A stretch of 64,000 bases of DNA from contig CM064517.1 in the NCBI GenBank assembly GCA_032716605.1, positions 22,415,276 to 22,479,275 of the forward strand. Direction: 5' to 3'. Position 1 is the stretch's first letter; each line of letters begins with the position of its first letter. A program made the translations under genes and the position numbers. Shown here piece by piece: positions 52,986-64,000 of the stretch. Under the pieces are notes generated by a model. The model was given only the letters and a program-made list of their open reading frames with translations. It did not search any database and was not told the DNA's origin. Source of the DNA: Paralithodes platypus. Lineage: Eukaryota; Arthropoda; Malacostraca; Decapoda; Lithodidae.

Positions 52986-54889
52986 GTGCCAACCTTAAGG
53001 CCGGAGGACCCGAGGGTAGTACAGCCGGCGAACCCTTGTCTGCTAACTGGGTCGTTCCGAACGTGTCACCAAGCATGGCCTTTAAACACTTGGGCGCGGA
53101 TGGTGGCACGCAAAGGCATCACTTGGCAGTGGCTCCGGCGACCTCGCTTACGTCAGCCGACAACGGCGAATTTTGTTTCTTTAGAGGTGGAGTCACTGGT
53201 CCAGGAAATGATTGCCAAGAATATCATCATCCCGGTCCCCCCAAATTACCCTGTATTCACGTCCAAACTATTTTTGGTTCCCAAAAGGGACAGTGTTCAG
53301 ATGAGGCCGGTCGTAGACCTGTCTTATCTGAACCTTCACATTCACAACGAATCTTTCAGAATGTTAACAGTACACCAAATCAGGCTAACACTTCCGCCGG
53401 GAGGTTGGATGTGTTCACTAGACCTGACAGACGCCTATTGGCACGTCTCGGTCAACAAAAGATTTCAAAGGTTTTTGGCCTTACGGATCAGGCACCAAAA
53501 TTTTGTTTTTCAAAGGATGCCGTTCGGCTTGAACCTAGCACCTCGATTATTCACGAAATTAGTCCGGCAAGCCCTGATGCCATTGTTAAAACAGGGGATC
53601 AGAGTGTTGTGGTACCTAGACGACTGGCTGGTGGTGGCAGAGACACAACACTTATGCATCAAACATGTCAATATCATTTTAAATCATGTCAAAACTCTAG
53701 GCTTCAAGGTAAATCTGGTAAAGTCAAACCTTGTTCCCTCACGAGTAATTCAGTGGATAGGGCTGGTCTGGGACACGGCCGCTCTCACTCTGAGTCAGAG
53801 TGTGGACAATCGCAACAGGTTTCGCAGGAAACTTCACAGTTTCTTCACAGTCTGACTACGACGCGGAGGGTCTGGGAGTCTCTGGTAGGCTCTCTCAACT
53901 GGATTCAACTAACTGTCAAGTTGGGCCGGTTGAAAGTAAAACGATTAATATTGGAAGGCAACAAATATTTCCCGCTCTTACCGGCGGGAAAATTATGGCC
54001 CATCCCGAAATTAATCCACACCTTGCTAGCGGTCTGGGCAAAGAGGGAAACGTTGCACTCAATAATGTCATGGACCTCTCCTCCACCAACGGTATGGGTA
54101 GACACGGATGCGTCAGGCACGATAGGGTGGGGATTTCAGTCAAATCAGGGGCACCAGGGTCAGGGGCTTTGGTCCCACTTAGAAATCTCTCACATCAATG
54201 TCAAAGAATTACTAGTCCCCTTGTATTTCCTTCAGGCTCACGGGCCGGCGTTACAGGGCAAGTCGGTGGCCTTCAGAATGGACAATCTGAATGCAGTTCA
54301 CTGTATTCAGAAACAAGGATCAACGAGGTCAAGGATGTTGCTAAACGTGTCGGAAGAGATTTTTACTCTCGCCAACAGACTAGACATTTACCTTCACGCA
54401 TCTTATCTCCCAGGCGTAGCGAACGTCTGGGCAAACGCTCTGTCCCGGAGACAGAGCACGACAGTAGAATGGGAGCCCAAGCAACCCATTTTCAACCTAA
54501 TGATTGCAGAGCTCTCCCATCCACAAGTGGATCTTTTTGCGTCCGAGGAGACTCACAAACTCCCTCTATACCTCACCCGCCGGGCGAAAACGCCGGCAGG
54601 GGAGCCAGACGCCCTAGTGACAGACTGGAACAGATGGAGCTCCATATATCTGTTTCCGCCGCCAGATGCGTCACTAATGTGCCACGTAGTGAACAAACTA
54701 CGAGATTATCGAGGCTTAGTCTCGCTAATCGCGCCCCTGTGGCCGGCGCAGTTGTGGTACCAGCAATTGAAAACGTTGTGCCCGGACCCGGTGTCGCTCC
54801 CGGTCGGGTATTTCCACTTAGACACGATTGGCAACCTAGCGACCTCGCTGACTTTTGCATTATGGACATTCAGGAGGCCAAGTGGCTAG
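52986..54889 (+). pseudogene. DIRS C reverse transcriptase-RNase H (one-base frameshift)
   Basis: The RT (52986-53850) has MRPVVDLSYLN, MCSLDLTDAYWHV (first Asp), FQRMPFGLNLAP and WYLDDW (the catalytic Asp pair) at about 53615. It then stops at 53855, because one base is missing at about 53830 compared with copy A. RNase H continues in the next frame to 54889: VWVDTDASGTIGWG, KELL, MDNLNAVH and WANALSR, where A has WADALSR. The Asn for Asp there is a possible damaged residue. RT copies the RNA; RNase H removes it. Confidence 0.85.
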
Positions 54890-55233
54890 CACAATACGGT
54901 AGAGATGTGACCAATAAATTAATCAATCAATATACTCAGTCTACGAAACGACAGTATCACTCACATTGGCAATCTTTTACTTCCTGGATCATCAGAACGG
55001 AACAGAATGTGCCGTCAGTGGCTTTAGTTTTCAATTATTTAAATTATCTGTTTGAGCAGAAACATTTATCTGTGGTAACATTAAAAAATCACTTAACTGC
55101 GATTAGAGTGCCCTTTTTAGACCTGACAGGTCTCTCCATACCGGTGGCGGAAGAAACAGGTTTTATGAGAGCTTGTTTTAAACTTCGCCCACCTCCCCGT
55201 CAGCTCATGCCTACTTGGTCTCTCGAAAAATAG
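53800..55233 (+). pseudogene. DIRS C tyrosine recombinase, C-terminally truncated
   Basis: The same overlapping frame as in A; the recombinase DNA-binding part is present (STKRQYHSHWQSF, LKNHLTAIRVP). The protein ends at MPTWSLEK because C joins inverted D at 55225. All catalytic residues (Arg, His-x2-Arg, Tyr) are lost. The RNase H overlap of about 1.06 kb is open. Confidence 0.85.
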
Positions 55234-55530
55234 TTTGGACGTGAATACAGGGTAATTTGGGGGGACCGGGATGATGACATTCTTGGCAATCATTTCCTGG
55301 GCTAGTGACTCCACCTCTAAAGAAACAAAATTCGCCGTTGTCGGCTGACGTAAGCGAGGTCGCCGGAGCCACTGCCAAGTGATGCCTTTGCGTGCCACCA
55401 TCCGTGCCCAAGTGTTTAACGGCCATGCTTGGTGACACGTTCGGAACGACCCAGTTAGCAGACAAGGGTTCGCCGGCTGTACTACCCTCGGTTCCTCCGG
55501 CCTTAAGGTAGGCGCCGGGAGTGAGAGAGA
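55226..55530 (-). pseudogene. DIRS D RT N-terminal fragment
   Basis: Contains ARKGITWQWLRRPRLRQ and AKNVIIPVPPNYPVFTSKLF, matching the start of RT in copy C. It is cut before any catalytic motif by the D/C junction. Confidence 0.85.
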
Positions 55531-56687
55531 CTTTAGTTTTTTGATGGTGGGGTTGGTGCTGGACGCTTCGCCGGCTGGCTGGTGTTGGCCGAAGTCTGGC
55601 CCTGACCTGGTTTATGTTGGCCGCGTCCTCTCTGACCTGAAAACCTATTCTGTCTATGCCTGTACTGACCCAGGGGGGAGTGGGAGGACTTAGGCGGAAG
55701 AAATGGTTTAGATCCCCCTGGCTGAGCTTTAGTAGTAGGCCTGGGTTTGGGGAAGTTAAATGCAGGTTTCTTAGAAGGGGTGGGACTGTGCTTAATGGCC
55801 TGTGCCATATTGAACACTGTTCGCCACACTTCAGGGGTCATTAAAGAGGGAGTAAGCACTGGTGACATAACCACCTGATTAGCAATGCGATCAGGTAGCT
55901 TGCGAACTAACGACATCCTAAGATCTTGTCGTGCTCGTACCGCCTCAAGCAAGGCGGTACGTATGTCACCCAAGGATTGGATTGACGACTGAAGAATCAG
56001 TCGCCGGGATAACTCAACCGATCTTCGAGCATCCGCATCTGCGATTGCCTGAGTGGATCGTAGTAAAGACTTAGCCACCTGTTGAGATACTATGTACTGC
56101 GAGAACAGGCGAAAAGCTTTTCCCCGTAGCCTAAATTCTCTGTCTAGGTGAGTAGGGGTAGGGGTAGTGAACGGGTCCTTCAGCTCACAAAGATTAATCT
56201 TAGGGGCAGCTAGAAATGAAAACAAAGCTGACGGGACTCCGCCGGCAGAACCCACCGGCATGGAGAACCATGAATGAGTATCCTGAGGTATCTGGTGGGA
56301 AGATTTAGAAGTGAAAGTGGTTGCAAAGTTTTGAGCCTCTACCTCCCAATCTACCCAAGGTCCTGGTCCCAACTGTCCCACCTTCAAAACTGGATTAGCT
56401 GCGTCGTCTGTGACGGTCTGTAAATCTAGTTCAGGAGTGAGAGCTGACAGAGTCTTAATATCATTAACCCGGGAGCTGCGGGTAGACTCTTAAGAGTTCC
56501 CCCGGCGCACTGCGGGTAGACTCTTAAGAGCAGAGACTTTGAACACGTACCAAAACCGCGCGTTTATAGCCAGGCGGCTGAAAATTGGTGTGGGTATTGT
56601 ACTACATGTCAACTCTCGATACCACCCCGCCAAACGCTCGCCCCGCACTCGTGCAAGCACCACCGCGCCAGTAACCACGCACTAGTC

Positions 56688-59599
56688 ATGGAGCCTACAC
56701 GTCCCTCACGCTCGCTCCCTGATGACACAACCAGCCCTCCTTCTGGTGGTGTTAGCCGCCGTGGAAGGCAGAGGGTGGCTGCCAAAGACCCTAGCTACCA
56801 GTACGACACGCCCTACAGCTCAGAGGACGAATCACCAGCACCAAAAGCACGTAAAACACGTGCAAGCAGGGCAATGGCACAGAGGTCATTGGTCTTTCGG
56901 GACACTGCCACCACGACCCAGGCCACTGCAACAACCACTACCACCACCACTGCCACCACTGCCACCCCTGCCACCCCTGCCACCGGTACCAGCGACGCAG
57001 GAGGCCGCCCTAGGGCTGCATTACCTGCGGGGGCAGGAAAAATTAAAGGCACGGGCGTAGGGAAGAGAACCCGTACGCCAGCCACAGTGCCCCTACCACC
57101 ACCACCACCACCAGCCGCCCCTGGCCCAGCTGCCCCTGCTGCCCCTGCCGCCCCTGCCGCCCCTGCCGCCCCTGCTGCCCCTGCCGCCCCTGCCGCCCCT
57201 GCCCAAGGAACAGGGAAGGGGAAGGGGAAAGGGAGAGGGAAAGTGACTGGGAAAGCGACTGCTGGCCCTGGTGTCCCTGCCGGCCCTGCTGCCCCTGCCG
57301 CCCCTGCTGCCCCTGCCGCCCATGCCGCCCCTGCCGCCCCTGCCGCCCCTGCCCAAGGAACAGGGAAGGGGAAGGGGAAAGGGAGAGGGAAAGCGACTGG
57401 GAAAGCGACTGCTGGCCCTGGTGTCCCTGCCGGCCCTGCTGCCCCTGCCGCCCCTGCCGCCCCTGCTGCCCCTGCCGCCCCTGCCGCCCCTGCCCAAGGA
57501 ACAGAGAGAAGGGCGACAGGCACCACCATCATCTTGCCATCAAGGCCACGCACCACTGCTGCCCCTGCCGCCGCCGCCCCTGCCGCCGCCGCCGCCCCTG
57601 CCGCCGCCCCTGCCACCACCTCTGCTGTCCCTGTCCATAAGACTCCCGCACGTGCCAAAGTGACCCGGAAAAATCTTACACCATCTAAGTATGCCGCCCT
57701 GCTGTTTGATGGTGATTCGCAGGACATTGGCAGCCCGGGTTTCGACGACGAAGCCCTAGCACGGGACCAAGGGTGGGGGGATTTGGGAGTGGACAGTGGG
57801 AGTGAGTCCGACGTCGGTGACGAAAACGAGGAAGGGCATCGTCTGTCGAGTGAAGAGGAGGGTAATGATGATGAAGTGCTGTATCGCGACCATGGAAGCG
57901 ATATTTCAGACGCAGAAGAAGACGCAGACGACATTCCGATCCCTGGCATGCCTTCGTTCGATTGGTCTGACGGGGTCAATTTTGTACCTGACGTGCCCCA
58001 GTTCAATCCTGGGACGTCAGGAACAACTGACAACTGGCCCTGTGATGATCAAGCGAATGAAAGCGACTTCTTCCTCGCTTTTTTCGACATGGAGGTAATG
58101 ACGTACATCGTTGCCCAAACAAACGCCTACTACAGGTGGGTGTTTGGCAGATTGGACGTCCTTTCTCCAAAAGCGAGAATACGAGGCTGGGTGGATACGA
58201 CTGTGGCAGAATTTCTGACGTTCTTTGCCTTGTTGTTCCTCATGCCTCTGATCAAGAAGCATGTGTTGCAACACTACTGGAAGCACGACCCTCTCATCGC
58301 CACCCCAACTTTCAATAAGTTCATGACTCGTGACAGATTTTTGTTGCTGCTAAGATTTATGCACTTTGCAGACAACGAAAATCCTAACAGGATTGACAGG
58401 ATATGGAAAGTTCGGGATGTGTTCACCATGTTGTTGGAGAGGTATAGGAAATACTTTTACCCCTTCCTCAATTTGGTGATTGATGAGTCGCTCGTGCTCT
58501 TCAAAGGACGTCTTGTTTTCAAGCAGTATATCCCCTTGAAGAGGCATAGGTTCGGAATCAAGCTCTTCGTGTTGTGCGACTGTGAAACTGGAATAGTGCT
58601 TGACATGATCGTGTATACAGGCACTGACATTGACATACCGAAAGCCGCTGCCAATGACCCCATGGCATGTCAGGTGCCATCGTCAGGAAAATGTTGGCAC
58701 CTTACCTGGGCAAAGGCCACATCATCTACACTGACAACTGGTATACTTCTCCTGCTCTCTGCCAGTTTCTTTATGACAACCAAACGGGGTCATGTGGGAC
58801 TGTCAGAAAGACAAGAAAGTTTATGCCAAAGTTCACAGGTGATGTCATTCCTCTCACAGATGCCTCCTCCAGTGACACACCTTCAGAAGACGACCTGGCC
58901 AAGGAACACCGCGAGAGGCATGTGCGAAGAAGGCGACGAAAGGGGCAGAAATACAAGCAGCTCGAGAAGTGTGGGAAACTGATAGCCCTGAAGTGGAAGG
59001 ATAAGCGAGACGTCCACCTGCTTTCCACCGTCCACACAGGTGCCCAGGTGGATTCTGGCAAAATCCACTACCGAACCAGGAAGACAATCTACAAGCCCGA
59101 CATGGTAGTGGACTACACCAAAAACATGCGCCTGGTGGACAAGTCTGACTGTCAGCTGTCAGGTGTTGAGTGTCTGAGGAAGACTGTGAAGTGGTATCAC
59201 AAGCTCTTCCTCCACCTAGTTGACATAACGATGCTGAACGCCTACAACTTGTGGTTGGTGAAGAAGGATATGGCCCCAAACCAGAAGCTGAAATTCCGGG
59301 AGTTCGTGTACAACGTCTCCTACCAACTCCTGGAGAAGTATGCCACCACCACTCACAGACGTACGGCATGGCGTGGGGATCACGTTCCTGACCGCATCCA
59401 GCTGGGTGTCGAAAGACACTACACAACCAACACCGAGCTGATTGGCACTCGTCACAGGCAGGTGCAGTGCACCGTCTGCAGCTCCAGTGTGAGGAAACCC
59501 CATGTGACCAAAAGAGTCACCTCAATGTGCGCTGAGTGCAAAGTTGCACTCTGCCTGGGTGACTGCTTCAGGGACTACCACACCTTCAAGAACTACTGA
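56688..59599 (+). pseudogene. piggyBac transposase, copy 2 (single-base frameshift)
   Basis: Begins at ATG 56688. About the first 370 residues are low-complexity Ala/Pro arrays with two [12 protein letters not shown] basic patches. An acidic Glu/Asp/Ser segment follows, then the DDE domain: MTRDRFLLLLRFMHF, VIDESLVLF (first Asp, about residue 598), IYTDNWYTSP (second), VDYTKNMRLVDKSD (third). A C-terminal Cys-rich zinc module (CSSSV, CAEC, CLGDC) completes it. One G missing at about 58663, relative to copy 1, shifts the frame before the second Asp. Otherwise it is long and well preserved. piggyBac transposases excise precisely and target TTAA. Confidence 0.92.
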
Positions 59600-61034
59600 G
59601 TGTCGGCCCCTGCCCTGCCCTGCCCTGCCCTGGACTCGCCCCGTGCCCTGCCCTGGACTCGCCTCCTGCCCTGCCCTGCCCTGGACTCGCGCCCTACCTT
59701 ACCTGACCTGACCTAATTGATCACGCTACCTCATAATGTAACATATATATTATATAATGTATAAGTTCCAAAGATGTCCCTGTGATATAGCTTTTACATT
59801 ATATAATTGTATGTTTCATTATTTAGTTTATAAGTTTCAAAGATTTACATGTAATATGCCTTATTTTTTTATATCAATATATATGTTTGTTATTAGCCTA
59901 AGTAATGTGTATATAATTATTTTCTTACCTCAAATGAATTGTACAAAAATAAATATGTTTCAATAAATCATGTCAAACCTACTATGATAATAAAATAAAA
60001 CAATAAAAAAGAAAAAAGAAAACAAGGTCATGTCATTGTATTCTTACAATATGATATATTCTATGAATATTTCATATTGTTTGAATACAATGGCATGATC
60101 TTGTAAAAAAAATTTATAAAATTTTTCTAGACAATATAAAACCTTCCCCATAACCCCCTCCTGGATTCGATCCCACTACCCTACGACACTTTGAGTTTTC
60201 CAGTCCGCGACCTTACCAACCATGCCACAGGAGCTCATACCAAATATCACTCAAAACTTCGTGTGTACAATCGAAATGACAATATACAAAAAAAATGAAT
60301 TATCCCACCAATTTACGTTTGTAAATTGATGGGATTATCAATTATATCATGCCAAGGTTTATAATAGTTTGTCTCTGTCAAGAATTAGTAATTATATAAC
60401 TTTATTCTGTCAAAAATTGCCCAAACACTCAGCAAAATTGCCCCTCTCAGTGTGACTCCACTCATTTTCACACGGTCAGGCGGTCACGAGGTGACCCTTG
60501 CCGCTCCTTGATTCTCCAGCTACAGCAGCTCTGTCTGGGAACAAAATTGGTATAAATACAATAATGGATAAAATACTCTTCACAAATACATTTGTATTGT
60601 ATAATATTGTAAATAAAAATGAATAATAACTGTGTGGGTGTCGAAAATTGCTCAACCAGCTTTCTTATGTCTCGCCTACGCGCGTATATTGGATTATACA
60701 TAGTCATGACTGTCATACAAATAATTGCAGTAGGTCTCGAATATACATTTAGATTGCATATTACTTCGAAATAAATAAGTAAACGTTTCTCTGGTGGCAA
60801 TCTACCCTTTCGCAGGTGTAAGGAGACACCAGTCTATATTTAGCCCTCTATCACAACAGGCAATCTGCCTGTGTTGACTCAGCACCGTCGCTGGTGGTCT
60901 ATAAATATAGTACTTTATTTACAGTCAATGGCCTACATGTTTCTGTGGTACTTCACATGTGTCTAAAATGCAATGTCTGCTTGCATAAAAATGCAATTCT
61001 GAAGTCCATTTATGTACGACATACGCATGTCTCA

Positions 61035-61069
<35 letters not shown>

Positions 61070-62170
61070 CCTGACTCATGTTATTGTAGACCTGTTGATG
61101 GCAACGAACACCAGCCATCTGGTAGACATAAGGGTCAAAATACCAAACATCAATACGCCTGGGGCGCCTCCACAATTATCACTAAGCTGGTTATCTATCT
61201 AGAGATCTGCCTTACTTCCATCTCTCCACGACTCACTCACTCACTGCACCCCTGCATGCCTCCCTCCCACCCACCCACCCACCCCCAACCCCCCCTTTCA
61301 GGCTTCCGTCTGCTAGAAACACATTCACAATTTGCGTAAATATCGCATCAATTGGGCTATATGCGGTATATTCCTTGTTATATGGGACGCCTACATATGT
61401 ACACGTCTTTATTATAGCATGAGAGTGCTCTAAATACAAGATTGACGTGATATTTATGGCGTAACACACCCTCTCCCCCTTTCATTCCCACCACAACTCA
61501 CTCACACCTTGGTTCACGCATAGAAACTCATTGATAATGTGCGTAAATATCGCATGAATTGGTTTATATGCGGTATATATTTTGATATATGGCTGTATAC
61601 ATACGTACAAGTCTGTATTATAGCGTGACAGTGCTCTACGTACAAGATATACGTGATATGTATGGCGTAAACCACACTCTCAGCTCATAAATTGCCGCCA
61701 AACCTCCAACACATCTTCATTCCCGCCTAAATATTCTCTTATAATTCCCTTATATTGCAATTTTTGGTCACTATGAGGCATATTCATTGTTATATGGGTG
61801 CCCTACACACGTATACATACTCTAAATAGCCTAAAAGGGCTCGAAAAGGAGATATACGTGATAATACGCGGTAACCCACCCCCTCCTCCCTCTCCTTCTA
61901 TCCCCTGCGCGCGTAAATATTCGGCAGGGAAATCTCGCCGCTCGATGACAATCTAGCCGCGCGGTGCCATTCGCTCCACATTTTCAACTACGGACCGTTC
62001 CCCTACCCCCCCCAGACATTTTTTGGGGGGTCAAATATATATGGGCCGATGCACGCAAACATTCCCTACACGATGATGTACTTTTTATCGAAATTGGCAA
62101 TAGGTCCCAAAATCATCATAGGTGCGCACAGTCTTACCCTGTAGAAAACCCCCTGTGCGCCGCGGAGAGG
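59600..62170 (+). other. piggyBac copy 2 long 3' non-coding region
   Basis: Same order as copy 1: CCTGC-type pentamer repeat (59607-59700), palindrome (60023-60103), tRNA-Ser-like segment (60153-60233, minus), hairpin (60302-60335), a CT repeat (61041-61064) and three tandem subterminal repeats starting at about 61314, 61522 and 61727. Confidence 0.75.
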
Positions 62171-63918
62171 TTAAACCCATCCAGCTTAGACCAGTCTGAA
62201 AATAGTTTTGAAGCTGAGGCAGGGGGTAAAGCAGGCTTAGAAGCATACACAAAATAATCTTGATGATAATAACTAGGTATAGCCTTGATGTTTACGTCCA
62301 GAACATTACCTAAAGTATCCACGGCCCTTAGTTTCTTTGACTTATTGCCCTGGATGACCCACTCACGCGGTACCGGGAGTTCCCCTGACAAAGTAGGTTG
62401 GGCAAGCTCTGGTTTAGAGGAGTTCAAAAGAACCCATGACTCGTCTGGCCCATAAAGTAAGGGCATAGCTACCTTTCTAAGAGGCGCTTTGTCTAGAGGG
62501 GGTGGATTGACATCCGTTATGACCCTGACATTTGAAGTTGTCAAAGCCGCCGTAGCAGGCCTATTGATCCCTGAGGTTAACAGAGTGGGAGGGTTAGGGA
62601 TCTTAGATAAATCAATCGAAGTCATCAGAGGCCGTACCGTAGAACTTGTCTTGGGAGCCCCCAAGTCCATTGTGGGGTTTTCCTGTTGTTGACCAAAAAA
62701 TTTAGATAAAGCATGAGTAAGCAGCCCATTAATTTCTTGTGCCGTAACAAACTGGTTTGATGAAGAACTTACAGGTGAATCATTAGTATCCTGTGCGGCG
62801 TCCAAGCCTGAGCCTGACCCTTGTCCTTCCATCTCCGAAATTATAGAAACTTCATCTTTCTCCTCCTGATCCTCCTGAGAAGACCCCGCCGAGGCAGGGG
62901 TACCTTGTTGCCAAGATAAGTCTGGGATAGAGGATGGGATCGCCGCGTCCCTGTGGACATCGGCTACTGTGTGACTCGTTTGAGTCGGACGTGGGTGATC
63001 AGACCCTGGTTGCGCAAACCGCCAAACACCGAGGCCCTGGCCTACGCTCTCTTGAGAGTCTGAAACATTCTCAATTACTGAACCCCCTGAACTTTCCAAT
63101 TCCAGGGTTAAAATATTAAGTGGCAAATCCTCTTTTGGGACAGGCACTGCACTGGACTCTTGGGCCTTAACACAAACTCTGTCTGGGGTAGAGGTACGAT
63201 GAGATGCACTAGAAGTTGGTGAATGTCGAGAGGACTTCCGTTTATGAGAATCCTTTTTAGAGGATTTATGGCTACGGTGTGACCGCGAACTATTCTTAGA
63301 TCTAGAGGAATCCTCGCCGTGACCCCTGGTGGAACCTTCCGTCCTGCTCTTCTTACTCGCCGGTGAAGAGGCCCGACTAGATGACTGGTGTCTAAGAGGA
63401 GACCTAGACCGGGATCTCGCCCGAGACGAAGAGGCGGATACCGGGGGTGTAGGCTCTCTTGGGCGTTTAGGTGTAGCCGCAGAGGATACAGAACCCTGAC
63501 CAGTCTCCGCCGGCTTAATACTCGTGACTCTAGAGGAACGTTTAGGGGGAGGGTGTTCGGAGAGCAATCTATCCCAAATTGGGACGTTGTCACATTGAAG
63601 TGATTTATGTGCAACAATGGTAGTGTAGGCTGACATCTGTTGCCTAACCTCTCTTAAGGCTACCGCCGCGGTCTTATCATTATCACAAAGGACCTTTAAA
63701 GCTAATTGGGAGCAAAAAGAACAATTACGCATAACCCAGAGACCCCTTGAACGGTCTAGACATTTAACACACCTTATGCAACGGGTATGCGCAAAAATAG
63801 GGATACCAGCACAAGCAGGGGTAGTGCACAAAGCAAAAACTGGGGCCACGGTAGCCATGACAGAGACTGGTGGGAGGAAACTACCGCCGGGTCTGTATTG
63901 GTCCGCCGGAGCTCAGCT

Positions 63919-63959
63919 CTGGAAAAAAAGAAAATTTCCAGGAATTAATGCTCATAAGG
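63919..63959 (-). promoter_or_regulatory. Pre-gag hairpin of DIRS D
   Basis: On the minus strand CCTTATGAGCATTAATTC, then CTGGAAA ... TTTCCAG, ending 60 bp before the gag ATG at 63858. Confidence 0.6.
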
Positions 63960-64000
63960 TTAACCCAACATGTTCGCGCACAAGTGTTAATAACCCGCCG

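Larger units (their letters stand above)
48500..55225 (+). mobile_element. DIRS-like element, copy C (truncated at both ends)
   Basis: Begins within the left terminal repeat and then has the full leader, gag, RT-RNase H and most of the recombinase. It is cut at 55225 before the recombinase catalytic residues and fused to inverted copy D. The coding part is the best-preserved RT-bearing copy in the window. Confidence 0.9.
56464..62174 (+). mobile_element. piggyBac-family DNA transposon, copy 2
   Basis: TTAA at 56464-56467 and 62171-62174 flank the element. The target frame (Gag of DIRS D) is restored by its removal. It starts CCCGGGAGCTGCGGG with two subterminal GACTCTTAAGAG repeats. It is 5.7 kb, slightly longer than copy 1, partly through more N-terminal coding repeats. 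Confidence 0.92.
55533..63858 (-). pseudogene. DIRS D Gag, disrupted only by piggyBac copy 2
   Basis: The two halves are 63858-62171 and 56463-55533. Removing the piggyBac with one TTAA leaves 2619 nt in a single frame, that is 872 codons plus stop, one shorter than Gag of copy C. The Cys cluster, SR-rich segment, capsid-like block and Gly/Gln/Arg tail are all kept. The insertion falls within SDWSKLDGF|N. This is otherwise a well-preserved Gag, implying that piggyBac arrived after a fairly recent DIRS insertion. Confidence 0.9.
55226..64000 (-). mobile_element. DIRS-like element, copy D (5' end outside window, 3' part missing, split by piggyBac)
   Basis: On the minus strand: leader (from beyond 64000), pre-gag hairpin (63919-63959), gag, and the RT N-terminus to 55226, where it meets copy C. 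piggyBac copy 2 sits in gag at TTAA. It is very similar to C. Confidence 0.9.

Noticed and set aside
56813..58033. 406-codon minus-strand ORF, and similar minus ORFs at 13048-13788, rich in Ala/Gly
   Set aside because: They are the reverse reading of the GC-rich Ala/Pro repeat array of the piggyBac transposase, where low complexity suppresses stops. No domain, and not conserved in length between copies.

Overview
The window is eukaryotic, repeat-saturated DNA, probably from an arthropod. The abundance of DIRS-type retrotransposons next to piggyBac, mariner and CR1/L2-like elements would fit a decapod crustacean, but no sequence here proves the species. Only one stretch looks like a possible host gene: an uninterrupted, divergent innexin-like ORF at 43611-44648. 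Nearly everything else is transposable element, often nested several layers deep.

Positions 1-23033 are one nest. The oldest layer is a minus-strand LTR element: 5' LTR 21183-23033, primer site, gag-like ORF, polypurine tract 12366-12379, then the start of the 3' LTR at 12365. It carries a gag-like protein with acidic tandem repeats and no visible pol gene. A SINE (20162-20718) and a piggyBac element (12684-18175, TTAA target) interrupt its coding region. A CR1/L2-like LINE (1-4240 plus tail 12005-12065) abuts its truncated 3' LTR. That LINE is itself interrupted by an inverted SINE copy (3427-3985) and by a structurally complete DIRS element A (4241-12004).

Positions 23034-33400 hold a degenerate DIRS relative G (minus strand) split by a 1.74-kb foldback element with TAA target duplications (25478-27221). 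Next comes DIRS copy E (minus), whose recombinase gene is split by a small element with direct terminal repeats (30480-31570). Those repeats run TG...CA and each contains a tRNA-like sequence. Fragments of an ISXO2/Merlin-like transposase and a piggyBac-type terminus follow.

Positions 33600-45900 carry LINE fragments, a MITE cluster, a divergent DIRS element F (36070-41215), the innexin-like ORF and a mariner-type foldback element.

Positions 45894-64000 are a chain of three DIRS copies in alternating orientation, B(-), C(+) and D(-), joined at abrupt breakpoints. D is interrupted by a second piggyBac (56464-62174), and its gag frame is intact if that insert is removed. The DIRS proteins are a Cys-motif/SR-rich Gag, a reverse transcriptase-RNase H, and a tyrosine recombinase encoded in a frame that overlaps the RNase H for about 1.1 kb. 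A shared leader structure lies just upstream of gag in A, C, D, F and G.
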